Assembly (NCBI RefSeq): GCF_900103275.1
Contig: NZ_FNGP01000005.1
Coordinates: 62,001 to 126,000, forward strand
Direction: 5' to 3'
Length of the DNA: 64,000 nt
Source of the DNA: Tessaracoccus oleiagri
GTDB taxonomy: Bacteria > Actinomycetota > Actinomycetes > Propionibacteriales > Propionibacteriaceae
Shown: positions 1-11,865 of the stretch, piece after piece
Numbering within the stretch: position 1 is the stretch's first letter
Layout: each line of letters starts with the position of its first letter
Program-made: the position numbers and the translations under genes
Notes under the pieces: model-generated
Seen by the model: the letters and a program-made list of their open reading frames with translations, nothing else
What the model was told of the DNA's origin: nothing
Databases searched by the model: none

Positions 1-223
1 AGTCCTCGAAGGTCCTCACGTAGTTGCGGACACTCGGCACGGCCTCGTCGTAGTAGCCCGTGTTGGTGAGCATCTGCCCGCAGCACGTCTGCGACTTCGG
101 GAACACCACCTTGCAGCCGAGCCGCTCCAGCACCGTCACCACGGCCTGGGGCGTCGTGGGGAACATCGTGTCGTTGATGCAGGTGGCGAACAGCGCCACC
201 GTCTTTCCGTCTCCGGGTTTCAT
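1..223 (-). CDS. lutA: Lactate utilization Fe-S protein, LutA/LldE type (partial, N-terminus only)
   Basis: The first 74 residues of a cysteine-rich (Fe-S)-binding protein are visible; the gene runs off the left edge. The start (ALFATCINDTMFP) and the TCCGQM motif are typical of LutA/LldE, the iron-sulfur subunit of the LutABC/LldEFG complex that oxidises L-lactate to pyruvate. The ATG at 223 has a good ribosome site (AAGGAGAA) and lies 24 nt after the lactate permease stop, so the two are probably one operon. The family assignment rests on a short fragment but agrees with the neighbouring permease. Confidence 0.85.
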   Translation of the reverse strand, partial: MKPGDGKTVALFATCINDTMFPTTPQAVVTVLERLGCKVVFPKSQTCCGQMLTNTGYYDEAVPSVRNYVRTFED

Positions 224-247
224 CGTTCTCCTTCGCTGGGCGGCGGA

Positions 248-1909
248 TCAGAAGTTCGGGAGCATCCAGCCGAGGACCGGCGTGGACTGGAGCCCGATCA
301 GCAGGCACATGGCGACGAGCATGCCGAGGCTCCACCAGATCATGCGGCGGAACAGGATGGACTCGCCGCCCAGCAGCCCCACGGACGTCGCCGCGATGGC
401 CAGGTTCTGCGGGCTGATCATCTTGCCGAGCACGCCACCGGAGGTGTTGGCGGACACCAGCAGGATGGGGTCCAGACCGGTGTTCTCGGCGGTGGTCTGC
501 TGGAGGGTGGCGAAGAGGGCGTTGGCCGACGTGTCCGAGCCGGTCACGGCGGTGCCGATCCAGCCGAGGACCGGGCTGAAGAACGCGAAGGCGGTGCCCA
601 CGCCCGCGATCCAGGTGCCGATCGTGACCGTCTGCCCGGAAAAGTTCATGACGTAGGCGAGCGAGAGCACCGAGCCGATGGTGAGGAACGTCCAACGCAG
701 CTTGTACACGGTGGCCCACAGTTCACCGAACAGCGCCTTGGGACCCACGCGGTACACGGCCGCGGTGATCAGTGTCGTGATGACGAGCAGGCTGCCCGGC
801 CCGGAGAGCCACTGGAAGTTGTAGATGGCGGAGGCTGACGGCTCGCCGGCGGAGTTGAGGAGGTTGCCGTACAGGCCGGGCCACTGGATCTTGACGTCGG
901 TCGAGGCGAGCCAGGCGGTGATCGCAGGGACGAGCTTCGCAAGGGAGAAGATCACGATGACGAGCAGGTAGGGGAACAGCGCCATGAAGATGCGACCGGC
1001 GCCGATGTTGCCGCCCGCGGGGGCCTCGGCGGCCACGGCCGCGGTGTTCTCGGTGCGACGCTCGGCGAGCATCCGCTCGGACGCCGCTTCACCGCCCTTC
1101 GGCTTCCAGAAGCGCAGCAGGAGCACGCCGACGGCCAGGCCGGTCAGCGAGGCGATGACGTCGGCCAGTTCCACCGACAGGTAGGTGGCGGAGACCCACT
1201 GGGCGATGGCGAAGCCGGTGCCGATGGCCAGGGTCGCCGGCCACGTCTGCTTGAGTCCGCGCCAGCCGTCGGCCACGAGCACGAGGAGGGCGGGGACGAA
1301 GAAGGCGAGCACGGGGGTCTGGTGACCGACGTAGGCGCCGATCTGGTGGTAGTCGATGCCGGTCAGGTTGCCCGCGGTGATGATCGGGATGGCGATGGCG
1401 CCGAAGGCGACGGGTGCGGTGTTCGCGAGGAGGACGACCATGGCGGCGCGGAGCGCGGAGAAGCCCACGGCCATCAGCATGACGGCGGTGATGGCGACGG
1501 GTGCGCCGAAGCCGGCCAGCGCCTCGAGGAGGCCGCCGAAGCAGAAGGCGATGAGGATCGCCAGCACGCGCGGATCGTCGGAGATGAGGTGGAACGTGGC
1601 ACGGAGGTCCTCGAACCGGCCGCTCACGACCGTGGTCTGGTAGAGCCAGATGGCCGTGAGCACGATCCAGGTGATCGGGAAGAGGCCGAAGACCGCTCCC
1701 TGCGTCGCCGAGAGGAGGGTCAGGTCCCAGGGCATCTGGAAGGCGAAGATCGCCACCAGTATGGCCGTGCCGAGGGAGGCGAGGCCGGCCCAGTGCGCCT
1801 TCCACCTCAGGCCACCCAGGGTGATGAACATCACCAGCAGCGGGAGCATGGCTACCAGGGCTGACCAGAGCAGGCTTCCGCCCACCGGGTCGATTTGCGG
1901 TTGGAACAT
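248..1909 (-). CDS. lctP: L-lactate permease (LctP family)
   Basis: A 553-residue polytopic membrane protein with about a dozen hydrophobic segments, matching the LctP/GlcA lactate-glycolate:proton symporters. Typical segments include FGGLLEALAGFGAPVAI near residue 140 and the C-terminal SPVLGWIGTAVTGSDTSANALF and SPQNLAIA regions. The ATG at 1909 is preferred over an upstream in-frame codon at 1957 because it has a GGAG site 8 nt before it and fits the usual family N-terminus. It would bring lactate into the cell for the LutABC enzymes encoded next. A GntR-family regulator is transcribed divergently. Confidence 0.92.
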   Translation of the reverse strand: MFQPQIDPVGGSLLWSALVAMLPLLVMFITLGGLRWKAHWAGLASLGTAILVAIFAFQMPWDLTLLSATQGAVFGLFPITWIVLTAIWLYQTTVVSGRFEDLRATFHLISDDPRVLAILIAFCFGGLLEALAGFGAPVAITAVMLMAVGFSALRAAMVVLLANTAPVAFGAIAIPIITAGNLTGIDYHQIGAYVGHQTPVLAFFVPALLVLVADGWRGLKQTWPATLAIGTGFAIAQWVSATYLSVELADVIASLTGLAVGVLLLRFWKPKGGEAASERMLAERRTENTAAVAAEAPAGGNIGAGRIFMALFPYLLVIVIFSLAKLVPAITAWLASTDVKIQWPGLYGNLLNSAGEPSASAIYNFQWLSGPGSLLVITTLITAAVYRVGPKALFGELWATVYKLRWTFLTIGSVLSLAYVMNFSGQTVTIGTWIAGVGTAFAFFSPVLGWIGTAVTGSDTSANALFATLQQTTAENTGLDPILLVSANTSGGVLGKMISPQNLAIAATSVGLLGGESILFRRMIWWSLGMLVAMCLLIGLQSTPVLGWMLPNF

Positions 1910-1968
1910 CGCAAGAACTCCATCGTTCGGTCCGGAAGACGGGTGTCCCGAGGGCACCTGTTCCGGAT

Positions 1969-2013
1969 GGTACTACCTAATAGGGCGAACCTACGGCATT
2001 GGGTTGGACCAAT
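1969..2013. promoter_or_regulatory. Divergent promoter region with two palindromic operator candidates
   Basis: The 141 nt between lctP and the regulator hold two perfect odd-centred palindromes: GGTA-C-TACC at 1969-1977 and TTGG-A-CCAA at 2004-2012, the latter inside ATTGG-N6-CCAAT (1998-2013). FadR/LldR-type GntR regulators bind TGGT-like/ACCA-like half sites, so these are plausible operators. A minus-strand -10-like TATTAG lies at 1977-1982. Operator function is inferred. Confidence 0.5.
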
Positions 2014-2050
2014 AGCAACCGGGGGTGCATTTTGCTGGCATCATGGGGAG

Positions 2051-2752
2051 ATGACCATCGATGACGCGAGGGCACACCGTTCGGCCCTCGAATATCTCGA
2101 GACGGCGATTCTCAACGGAGAGATGCCGGTCGGAATGCAACTACCCCCCGAGCGCGACCTCGCGATCCAACTCGGCGTGAGCAGGGGGGCGGTGCGTGAG
2201 GCGATCCGCGAACTCCGCGCGCAGGGGATCGTCGAGTCGCTGCCCGGGCCCGGCCGCGGCACGCGGATCACTTCGGGCCAGACCGAGGCGCTGTCGCGCA
2301 TGTTCCGGTTGCATCTCGCGATCGCGACCACCTCGGTGAAGGACCTCTACGTCGCGCGCATCGCGCTCGAGGGCGGCACGGCGGCGCTCGCCGCACTGCA
2401 CTGGCGGGCCGAGGGGCTCGCTGGCCTGGAGCGGATCCTCGACGAGATGGACGCCACGCAAGAACTCGCCACCTTCAACGAACTCGACACCCAGTTCCAT
2501 GTCGCCATCGCCGCGATCGCCGAGAACCCGCTCATCGGCGACCTCACCGCCGCGATCCGGGAGGCGCTGAGGAAGCCGATCCTCGACGCGTCCGTGCGGA
2601 TGCCGGAATGGTCCGTGTTCCGCCATGAACTGGCTACGCAGCACCGCGCGATCTTCGACGCGATCGCCCGCCGCGACAGCGTGGCCGCGTCCGACCACAT
2701 GTCGGCCCACATCCGGTCCGCGGCGGTGCGGCTCGGCCTCCTGGAGGAATGA
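2051..2752 (+). CDS. GntR-family (FadR/LldR subfamily) transcriptional regulator
   Basis: A 233-residue regulator. Residues about 8-70 form a winged helix with the GntR signature LPPERDLAIQLGVSRGAVREAIREL. The rest is an FCD ligand-binding domain with the characteristic histidines in QFHVAIA and QHRAIFDAI. The ATG at 2051 has a GGGGAG site directly upstream; longer in-frame extensions into the promoter region are unlikely. Divergence from lctP suggests it is the lactate-responsive regulator of the lct/lut operon, as for LldR in other actinobacteria; the effector is not proven by sequence. Confidence 0.88.
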   Translation: MTIDDARAHRSALEYLETAILNGEMPVGMQLPPERDLAIQLGVSRGAVREAIRELRAQGIVESLPGPGRGTRITSGQTEALSRMFRLHLAIATTSVKDLYVARIALEGGTAALAALHWRAEGLAGLERILDEMDATQELATFNELDTQFHVAIAAIAENPLIGDLTAAIREALRKPILDASVRMPEWSVFRHELATQHRAIFDAIARRDSVAASDHMSAHIRSAAVRLGLLEE

Positions 2753-2790
2753 GAGACGGCGGGCACCCGTTCCCGGGTACCCGCCGTCTC
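2753..2790. terminator. Bidirectional intrinsic terminator between gntR and csbD-like gene
   Basis: Sixteen-base arms (2753-2768 and 2775-2790) pair with a single mismatch around a 6-nt loop. It sits between two convergent genes, right after the regulator stop codon. There is no clear T-run, as is common in high-GC actinobacteria. Confidence 0.75.
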
Positions 2791-2798
2791 CGCCGTGA

Positions 2799-3005
2799 TC
2801 AGTGGTTGTGGCGATCAGTGGCATCGTTGAAGGCCTCCGCGGCGGAGTCCTTGACGTCGTCGACGCCCTGCTTGAACTTCGCCTGCCCCTGTTCGACCTT
2901 GCCCTCGGCCTCGAGGCGCTCGTTGTCGGTGGCCTCGCCGATGCCCTCCTTGGCCTTGCCCTTCATTTCTTCCGCCTTGTGCTCGAACTTGTCTCCAAGA
3001 CCCAT
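2799..3005 (-). CDS. CsbD-family stress-response protein
   Basis: A 68-residue hydrophilic, lysine/glutamate-rich helical protein with the CsbD pattern ([32 protein letters not shown]). CsbD proteins are small general-stress proteins of unknown mechanism. The ATG at 3005 follows an AAAGGAG site. The promoter region carries a perfect palindrome (3042-3056), so expression may be controlled by a repressor. Monocistronic, ending in a shared terminator. Confidence 0.88.
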   Translation of the reverse strand: MGLGDKFEHKAEEMKGKAKEGIGEATDNERLEAEGKVEQGQAKFKQGVDDVKDSAAEAFNDATDRHNH

Positions 3006-3041
3006 GAGTGGCTCCTTTCACGTCACGGCCGCTGGTCGACC

Positions 3042-3056
3042 GTTAGTGAAACTAAC
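3042..3056. promoter_or_regulatory. Perfect 15-bp palindrome, candidate operator upstream of csbD-like gene
   Basis: GTTAGT-GAA-ACTAAC is an exact inverted repeat (6-bp arms, 3-nt centre) 37 nt upstream of the csbD-like ATG. It looks like a TetR-type repressor site. No regulator is encoded next to it, so the cognate factor is unknown. Confidence 0.45.
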
Positions 3057-3194
3057 AATACAAGCGGGTCGGGTCATCAGGCCCGGGCCGCGATCCGGCG
3101 CTGGACGCGCCGCCCAATTGGACGCATTTCCCGGGGACGTGGCGGAGCCGGTAGAATCCAACGCTGGCTGCAGGACTACGCGAGGAGAGCTCTC

Positions 3195-3752
3195 ATGGTT
3201 TCGACAAATGATTTCAAGAACGGAATGGTGCTCGACCTCGACGGTCAGTTGTGGCAGGTCGTCTGGTTCCAGCACCACAAGCCGGGCAAGGGCAACACCG
3301 TCGTCCGCTCCAAGATCAAGCACGTGCTGACCGGCAAGATCGTCGACCGCACGTTCCCGGCCGACACCAAGATCGACACCGCCACCGTCGACCGCCGCGA
3401 GATGCAGTACCTGTACATGGACGGCAACGACTACGTCTTCATGGACAACAACACCTACGACCAGGTCTACGTGCCGACGGAGACCGTCGGCGACGCCAAG
3501 GACTACCTCCTCGAGAACCAGACCGCCATAGTCGCGCTCCACGACGCCACCCCGCTGTTCATCGAGCTCCCGGCCTCGGTCGAGCTCGAGATCACCTACA
3601 CCGAGCCGGGCCTGCAGGGCGACCGCTCCACCGGCGGCACCAAGCCCGCCACGCTGGAGACGGGCAAGGAGATCCAGGTCCCACTGTTCATCACCACCGG
3701 TGAGCGCGTCAAGGTGGACACCCGCGACGGCTCGTACCTGGGTCGCGTCTGA
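3195..3752 (+). CDS. efp: Elongation factor P
   Basis: A 185-residue EF-P, which binds the ribosomal E site and relieves stalling at polyproline stretches. All three domains are present: the N-terminal KOW-like domain with the tip loop HKPGKGN (tip lysine at residue 32), the central EF-P domain with [14 protein letters not shown], and the C-terminal OB domain ending in [10 protein letters not shown]. The ATG at 3195 has a GAGGAGAG site. A -10-like TAGAAT lies at 3152-3157. nusB starts 2 nt after the stop, so the two are co-transcribed. Confidence 0.97.
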   Translation: MVSTNDFKNGMVLDLDGQLWQVVWFQHHKPGKGNTVVRSKIKHVLTGKIVDRTFPADTKIDTATVDRREMQYLYMDGNDYVFMDNNTYDQVYVPTETVGDAKDYLLENQTAIVALHDATPLFIELPASVELEITYTEPGLQGDRSTGGTKPATLETGKEIQVPLFITTGERVKVDTRDGSYLGRV

Positions 3753-3754
3753 GC

Positions 3755-4183
3755 GTGAGCGACGTCGACCCCCGGTTCTCCACGCAGACGAAGGCCCGCA
3801 AGGCGGCCCTGGACATCCTGTTCCAGGCCGACATGCGCGGCCAGGATCCTGCCGACGCCCTGTTGGAACAGCAGGGCTACGCCGAGCACCCCTACCGTGA
3901 GCTGACCGTCGGCATCGTGCAGGGAGTGGCCGAGCACCAGCGCGACATCGACCAGCGCATCGCCGAGTCCACCGACGCCGGCTGGCCGCTTGAGCGGATG
4001 CCGCGCGTCGACCGTTGTCTCGCGCGCATCGGCCTGTTCGAGATCGACCACACCGACACCCCGGACTCGGTCGTGATCTCGGAAATCATCGAACTCGCAT
4101 CCTGGCTGTCGACCGACGACTCGCCGGCCTTCCTGAACGGGCTGCTCGCCAGGGCCGTCCGTCGCAAGCCCACCGCCACCTGA
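3755..4183 (+). CDS. nusB: Transcription antitermination factor NusB
   Basis: A 142-residue all-helical NusB, starting at GTG 3755 and ending PTAT. The motifs [17 protein letters not shown] and [20 protein letters not shown] and the terminal [11 protein letters not shown] match the family. With NusE (S10) it binds boxA RNA and supports antitermination of rRNA transcription. It sits between efp and carA, the usual efp-nusB actinobacterial arrangement preceding pyrimidine genes. Confidence 0.95.
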   Translation: MSDVDPRFSTQTKARKAALDILFQADMRGQDPADALLEQQGYAEHPYRELTVGIVQGVAEHQRDIDQRIAESTDAGWPLERMPRVDRCLARIGLFEIDHTDTPDSVVISEIIELASWLSTDDSPAFLNGLLARAVRRKPTAT

Positions 4184-4196
4184 CGAGAGGTACCTC

Positions 4197-5314
4197 ATGA
4201 GTGCTGAAGCGATCCTTGTCCTAGAGGATGGACGCGTGTTCCGTGGTCAATCGTTCGGCGCTGAGGGGGAGACGTTCGGCGAACTCGTCTTCAACACCGG
4301 CATGTCCGGTTACCAGGAGACGCTGACCGATCCCAGCTACCGCGGGCAGGTGGTCCTGATGACCGCCCCACACATCGGCAACACGGGCTGGAACGATGAC
4401 GACGCGGAGTCCGGCCAGATCTGGGTGGCCGGCTTCATCGTCCGCGACCCGGCCCCGCGCCCCTCGAACTGGCGCTCCACCCGCAGCCTCGACGCGGCCC
4501 TGGCCGAGCAGGGGATCGTCGGCATCTCCGACATCGACACCCGGGCGCTCACGCGGCACATCCGCGACCGGGGCGCCATGCGGGTCGGGATCTCCACCAC
4601 CACCCTCGACGAGGCGCAGCTGCTGGAGCGCGTGCTGTCACAACCCGTCATGACCGGCGCGGACCTGGCGTCGGAGGTGTCCACGAAGGCCGGGTACGTC
4701 GTGGAGGCGGTGGGGGAGAAGCGGTTCACCGTCGTCGCCCTGGACCTCGGCATCAAGTCGATGACGCCCAACCAGCTCGCGGCGCGCGGGATCGAGGTCC
4801 ACGTCCTGCCCTCGCACGCCTCCTACGAGGACATCGCGGGCGTGGAGCCGGACGGGGTGTTCTTCTCCAACGGTCCCGGCGACCCGGCGGCGGCCGACGG
4901 CCCCGTCGCCGTGCTGCGCGACGTACTCGACGCGGAGATCCCCTTCTTCGGCATCTGCTTCGGCAACCAGCTCTTCGGCCGCGCCCTCGGCCTGGGCACG
5001 TACAAATTGAAGTTCGGCCATCGCGGCATCAACCAGCCGGTGCTCGACCGGACCACGGGCCGGGTGGAGGTCACCGCGCACAACCACGGGTTCGCGGTCG
5101 ACGCGCCGCTCGAGGGCAGCGTCGGGACCCCCTACGGTGAGGTGACCGTCAGCCACGTCGGCCTCAACGACCAAGTGGTCGAGGGCCTCGAGCTCCGGCG
5201 CGACGGCGACCTCGTCGGCTTCTCCGTGCAGTACCACCCCGAGGCGGCGGCGGGACCCCACGACGCCAACTACCTCTTCGACCGCTTCGTCGACGTCATG
5301 CGAAAGGATGCCTG

Positions 5315-5315
<1 letters not shown>
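4197..5315 (+). CDS. carA: Carbamoyl-phosphate synthase small (glutaminase) subunit
   Basis: A 372-residue CarA. The N-terminal small-subunit domain (about 1-140, with [17 protein letters not shown]) is followed by a class I glutamine amidotransferase domain. The nucleophile is Cys254 in GICFGNQ, and the His/Glu pair is in [11 protein letters not shown] near residue 347. It hydrolyses glutamine and passes ammonia to CarB for arginine and pyrimidine synthesis. Its start follows GAGAGGTACCTC, and its stop overlaps the carB ATG by one base. Confidence 0.97.
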
Positions 5316-8611
<3,296 letters not shown>

Positions 8612-8614
8612 GCC

Positions 8615-9646
8615 ATGCGGATCCCGACCAGGCTGCTGCGCGACGGGTACCGGCTGGCGCGCACGGGCCTGTTCCGCGTCGACCCCGAGGTCGTCCATGA
8701 GCGGATGATCGACGCACTGGGCGCGCTCCCCGCCACCCGGCGGGCCGTCGAGGCCGATCCGGTCACGATCGCCGGCATCCGCTTCCCCAACCGGGTCGGG
8801 CTGGCGGCCGGCCTCGACAAGGACGGGATCGCCGCCCGCGTCTGGGCACGGTTCGGGTTCGGTTTCGCCGAGCTGGGGACCGTGACCGCCCGCCCGCAGC
8901 CGGGCAACGAGCGGCCGAGGCTGTTCCGCGGCCCGGCCTCGCGGGCGATCGTCAACCGGATGGGGTTCAACAACGCCGGCGCCGAGGCGCTCGCCGCCCG
9001 GCTGCGGGGGTACGGCGCCGCGCGCGGCAACCTCGCCCTCGGCATTCCGATCGGGGTCTCCATCGGGAAGACCAAGGTGGTGCCGCTGGAGGAGTCCACC
9101 GACGACTACCTCACCTCCCTTCGAGCCGTGGCCCCGGTGGCCGACTACGTGGCCGTCAACGTCTCGAGCCCCAACACGCCCGGCCTGCGCTCCCTCCAGG
9201 CGGCGGCGGAGATGGAGGCGCTGCTCACCGCCATCACGTCGGCTGCGGCGACCCTCAACGACCTGCCCGTCTTCGTGAAACTGGCACCCGACCTGGACGC
9301 CGCAGCCCTCGCCGACACGCTCCGGGTGATCAGCGCCTGCGGCGCGGCCGGCGTCATCGCCACCAACACCACGCTGTCGCGCGAAGGCCTCGCGGGCGCC
9401 GACGCCGCGCTGCGGTCCGAAGCCGGTGGGTTGAGCGGGGCGCCGCTGACCGCGCGCGCACTGGCGTTCGTCGAGCGGGTCACCAAGAAGACGGACCTAC
9501 CGGTGATCGGCGTCGGGGGCATCATGGCCCCCCGCGACGGGGCCCGCATGTTCGACGCCGGCGCGGCGCTGCTCCAGCTCTACACCGGCTTCATCTACGA
9601 GGGACCCGCCCTCGTCCGTGGAATCCAGGAGTGGGGAGCCTCATGA
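8615..9646 (+). CDS. pyrD: Dihydroorotate dehydrogenase (quinone), class 2
   Basis: A 343-residue class 2 PyrD: an N-terminal helical membrane-association segment ([16 protein letters not shown]) precedes a FMN-binding TIM barrel with [16 protein letters not shown], the catalytic-serine loop [14 protein letters not shown] and GVGGIMAP. It oxidises dihydroorotate to orotate with quinone at the membrane. The ATG at 8615 lies 3 nt after carB. The stop overlaps the pyrF ATG, continuing the pyrimidine operon. Confidence 0.96.
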   Translation: MRIPTRLLRDGYRLARTGLFRVDPEVVHERMIDALGALPATRRAVEADPVTIAGIRFPNRVGLAAGLDKDGIAARVWARFGFGFAELGTVTARPQPGNERPRLFRGPASRAIVNRMGFNNAGAEALAARLRGYGAARGNLALGIPIGVSIGKTKVVPLEESTDDYLTSLRAVAPVADYVAVNVSSPNTPGLRSLQAAAEMEALLTAITSAAATLNDLPVFVKLAPDLDAAALADTLRVISACGAAGVIATNTTLSREGLAGADAALRSEAGGLSGAPLTARALAFVERVTKKTDLPVIGVGGIMAPRDGARMFDAGAALLQLYTGFIYEGPALVRGIQEWGAS

Positions 9647-10437
9647 CCTATCGACAGCGCCTCGGAGCGGCGGTCTCCGCGCGCGGGAACCTCTGCGTGG
9701 GGATCGACCCCATGCCGTCGGTGCTCGCCGCCTGGGGCGTCGCCGCCGACGTGAACGGGCTGGAGCGGGTGGCGCGCGGCATCGTCGAACGCCTCGGCAC
9801 GCGCGCGGCGGTGTTCAAGCCGCAGTCGGCGTTCTTCGAGCCCTTCGGCTCAGCCGGGATCGCCGTGCTCGAGCGGGTCCTGGCGGACATCCGCGAGGCG
9901 GGGGCGCTGTCCATCCTCGACGTGAAGCGCGGCGACATCGGTTCCTCCATGGACGGTTACGCGACGGCCTACCTCGCCGAGGGCGCCCCGCTCGCCGCCG
10001 ACGCCATCACGCTCAGCCCCTACCTCGGCGTGCGGACGTTGACGCCCGCGTTCGAGCTGGCCAAGGTGCACGGTCGCGGGATCTACGTGCTCGCACGCAC
10101 CTCGAACCCAGGCGGGGGCCACGTCCAGGGGGCGATCACCGACGCCGGCACGTCGGTGGCGCAGCACGTCCTCGACGAGCTCGACCGCCTCAACCCGGAG
10201 CACGACGGGCTCCTCGGCGCCGTGCTCGGAGCGACGCACCACGACCTCGGCTGCGACCCCTCGGGCTTCACCGGATCGATCCTCGCACCGGGCATCGGGG
10301 CGCAGGGAGCCACGATGGGTGACCTCGCCCGCACCTTCGGCGCCGCCCTCGGCAACGTCCTGCCAACCGCGAGCCGGCAGGTGATCGGGGGCGGACCGGA
10401 AGAGCTTTTCTCGCGGTTCGAAGAGTTGCTATCGTAA
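9643..10437 (+). CDS. pyrF: Orotidine 5'-phosphate decarboxylase (type 2)
   Basis: A 264-residue decarboxylase with the catalytic signature [15 protein letters not shown] near residue 90, characteristic of the longer actinobacterial/myxobacterial PyrF type. It converts OMP to UMP, the last step of UMP synthesis. The ATG at 9643 overlaps the pyrD stop (ATGA) and has a GGGGAG site; the in-frame codon 12 nt upstream is less likely. Confidence 0.95.
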   Translation: MTYRQRLGAAVSARGNLCVGIDPMPSVLAAWGVAADVNGLERVARGIVERLGTRAAVFKPQSAFFEPFGSAGIAVLERVLADIREAGALSILDVKRGDIGSSMDGYATAYLAEGAPLAADAITLSPYLGVRTLTPAFELAKVHGRGIYVLARTSNPGGGHVQGAITDAGTSVAQHVLDELDRLNPEHDGLLGAVLGATHHDLGCDPSGFTGSILAPGIGAQGATMGDLARTFGAALGNVLPTASRQVIGGGPEELFSRFEELLS

Positions 10438-10541
10438 TTGTCCTGTCAGGCACTACGGTTAGTGCACCTCAGTGCGATGACAATGGACTATCCACGTGAC
10501 AACGAACTACGCACCACGCAGAGGCGGATTGGAGCATCTTC

Positions 10542-10853
10542 ATGGCGATCCCCAAGCTAAGCAGCGAGCAGTTGGCAGCTGCCCGGGCTTCGGCTACCGA
10601 AGCACGGCGCACCCGTGCAGAACTCAAGGATCAGGTCAAGAACCAGGAGCTCTCCTTCATGGAGGCACTCGAGAAGGCCCAGGGCGACGAGACGCTTTCG
10701 CGGATCAAGGTCGTCGACCTCCTCAGGGCCGTGCCGCGGGTCGGGGTCACCCGTGCGGGCGAGATCCTGGAGTCGGCGCAGATCTCGGCCAACCGCCGCA
10801 TCCGGGGCCTCGGCCGGCACCAGGTCGAGCGGCTCTCGGAGTTCTTCGCCTAG
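10542..10853 (+). CDS. mihF: Integration host factor, actinobacterial type
   Basis: A 103-residue basic helical protein with RTRAELKDQVKN and a C-terminal helix-two-turn-helix containing LRAVPRVGVTRAGEILES and RIRGLGRHQVERL, as in mycobacterial mIHF. It is a nucleoid-associated DNA-bending protein unrelated in sequence to E. coli IHF. It lies upstream of gmk-rpoZ as in most actinobacteria. The 104 nt between pyrF and mihF probably hold its promoter, so expression may be separable from the pyrimidine genes. Confidence 0.95.
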   Translation: MAIPKLSSEQLAAARASATEARRTRAELKDQVKNQELSFMEALEKAQGDETLSRIKVVDLLRAVPRVGVTRAGEILESAQISANRRIRGLGRHQVERLSEFFA

Positions 10854-10856
10854 ACT
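10851..10856 (+). promoter_or_regulatory. Candidate leaderless -10 element for gmk
   Basis: TAGACT overlaps the mihF stop codon and is 7 nt before the gmk GTG. This spacing would place the transcription start at or next to the start codon. Confidence 0.5.
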
Positions 10857-10863
10857 TGCGCGG

Positions 10864-11418
10864 GTGAATGCCGCCAAGCTCTGGATCATCTCGGGGCCGA
10901 GCGCAGTCGGTAAGGGAACCGTCTGCGCTCGGCTCCGTCATTTGCACTCAGAACCCTTCTACTCCGTCTCTGCCACCACCCGGCCGCCGCGGCCGGGGGA
11001 GATCCCGGGGGAGAGCTACCACTTCATCAGCGCGGAGGAGTTCGACGACCTGGTGGCGGACAACCAGTTCCTCGAGTGGGCCGTCGTGCACGGCACCCAC
11101 CGATACGGCACCCCCCGCCGCCCCGTCGACGAGGCCATCGCGGCCGGGCGGCACGTGATCCTCGAGATCGACCTGCAGGGAGCGCGCCAGGTCAAGGAGC
11201 GGATGCCCGAGGCGCAGCTCGTGTTCCTGACGCCGCCGTCCTGGGACGAGCTGGTCAACCGGCTCGTCGGTCGCGGCACCGAGGACGAGGCGGGACGGGC
11301 GCGCCGCCTCGAGACCGCCCGGGAGGAGATGGCCTCGATCTCCGAGGCCGACCACGTGATCGAGAACGTCACGGTCGGGGAAACGGTGAAGGCTTTGGTA
11401 AGCTTGCTGGGATTGTGA
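10864..11418 (+). CDS. gmk: Guanylate kinase
   Basis: A 184-residue guanylate kinase starting at GTG 10864. The P-loop is GPSAVGKGT (residues about 10-18); the GMP-binding region includes [16 protein letters not shown] and [11 protein letters not shown]. It phosphorylates GMP to GDP. A much longer in-frame extension overlaps mihF and is rejected because the family begins just before the P-loop. There is no obvious Shine-Dalgarno, but a TAGACT box sits 7 nt upstream. The stop overlaps the rpoZ GTG. Confidence 0.96.
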   Translation: MNAAKLWIISGPSAVGKGTVCARLRHLHSEPFYSVSATTRPPRPGEIPGESYHFISAEEFDDLVADNQFLEWAVVHGTHRYGTPRRPVDEAIAAGRHVILEIDLQGARQVKERMPEAQLVFLTPPSWDELVNRLVGRGTEDEAGRARRLETAREEMASISEADHVIENVTVGETVKALVSLLGL

Positions 11419-11774
11419 TCACCACTAGCCAGAAGGTCACCTTGAACATTACTGAAGGCATTACCAATCCGCCGGTCGACGAGCTGATCGACAACATCGA
11501 CTCGAAGTACCGACTGGTGCTGTTCGCGGCCAAGCGCGCCCGCCAGATCAACGCGTACTACTCGCAGCTCGGCGAGGGCCTGCTCGAGAACGTCGGCCCC
11601 ATGGTGCCGGCCACCCCCGAGGAGAAGCCGCTCAGCATCGCGCTGCGCGAGATCCGCGAGGGGATGCTCCAGTACACGGAGATCGACCCGGAGGCCGAGC
11701 TGGCCGAGCGCCCGTCGGAAGAGGCTGCATTCAGCTTCGTCAACCCGTTCGACGACACCGACCCCGCCTCCTGA
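11415..11774 (+). CDS. rpoZ: RNA polymerase omega subunit
   Basis: A 119-residue omega subunit that helps assemble beta-prime into RNA polymerase. The conserved core is [32 protein letters not shown], and the tail [17 protein letters not shown] is typical of actinobacteria. GTG 11415 overlaps the gmk stop; TTG 11442 (LNITEG) is an alternative start 9 codons later. It follows gmk as in most actinobacteria. Confidence 0.95.
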   Translation: MITTSQKVTLNITEGITNPPVDELIDNIDSKYRLVLFAAKRARQINAYYSQLGEGLLENVGPMVPATPEEKPLSIALREIREGMLQYTEIDPEAELAERPSEEAAFSFVNPFDDTDPAS

Positions 11775-11786
11775 TCTGACAGACTT

Positions 11787-11850
11787 CCCGGCGTCGCCGG
11801 GTTTGGTGGCTTGTTGCCACCGCAAAAAGTTACGAGCGGCTTGTGGCCGC
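11787..11850 (+). promoter_or_regulatory. Three consecutive stem-loops in the metK 5' leader
   Basis: Three perfect hairpins lie one after another between rpoZ and metK: 11787-11801 (CCCGGCG/CGCCGGG), 11805-11821 (GGTGGC-TTGTT-GCCACC) and 11836-11850 (GCGGC-TTGTG-GCCGC). The last two share the loop core TTGTKG. The first could terminate the gmk-rpoZ message; the others lie close to the metK ribosome site. They do not match a SAM riboswitch that I recognise. Confidence 0.5.
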
Positions 11851-11865
11851 AGAAGGAGCTCCATC

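Noticed and set aside
11775-11865. Known SAM riboswitch before metK
   Set aside because: The three simple hairpins do not show the conserved junction or pseudoknot sequences of SAM-I to SAM-IV types that I know.
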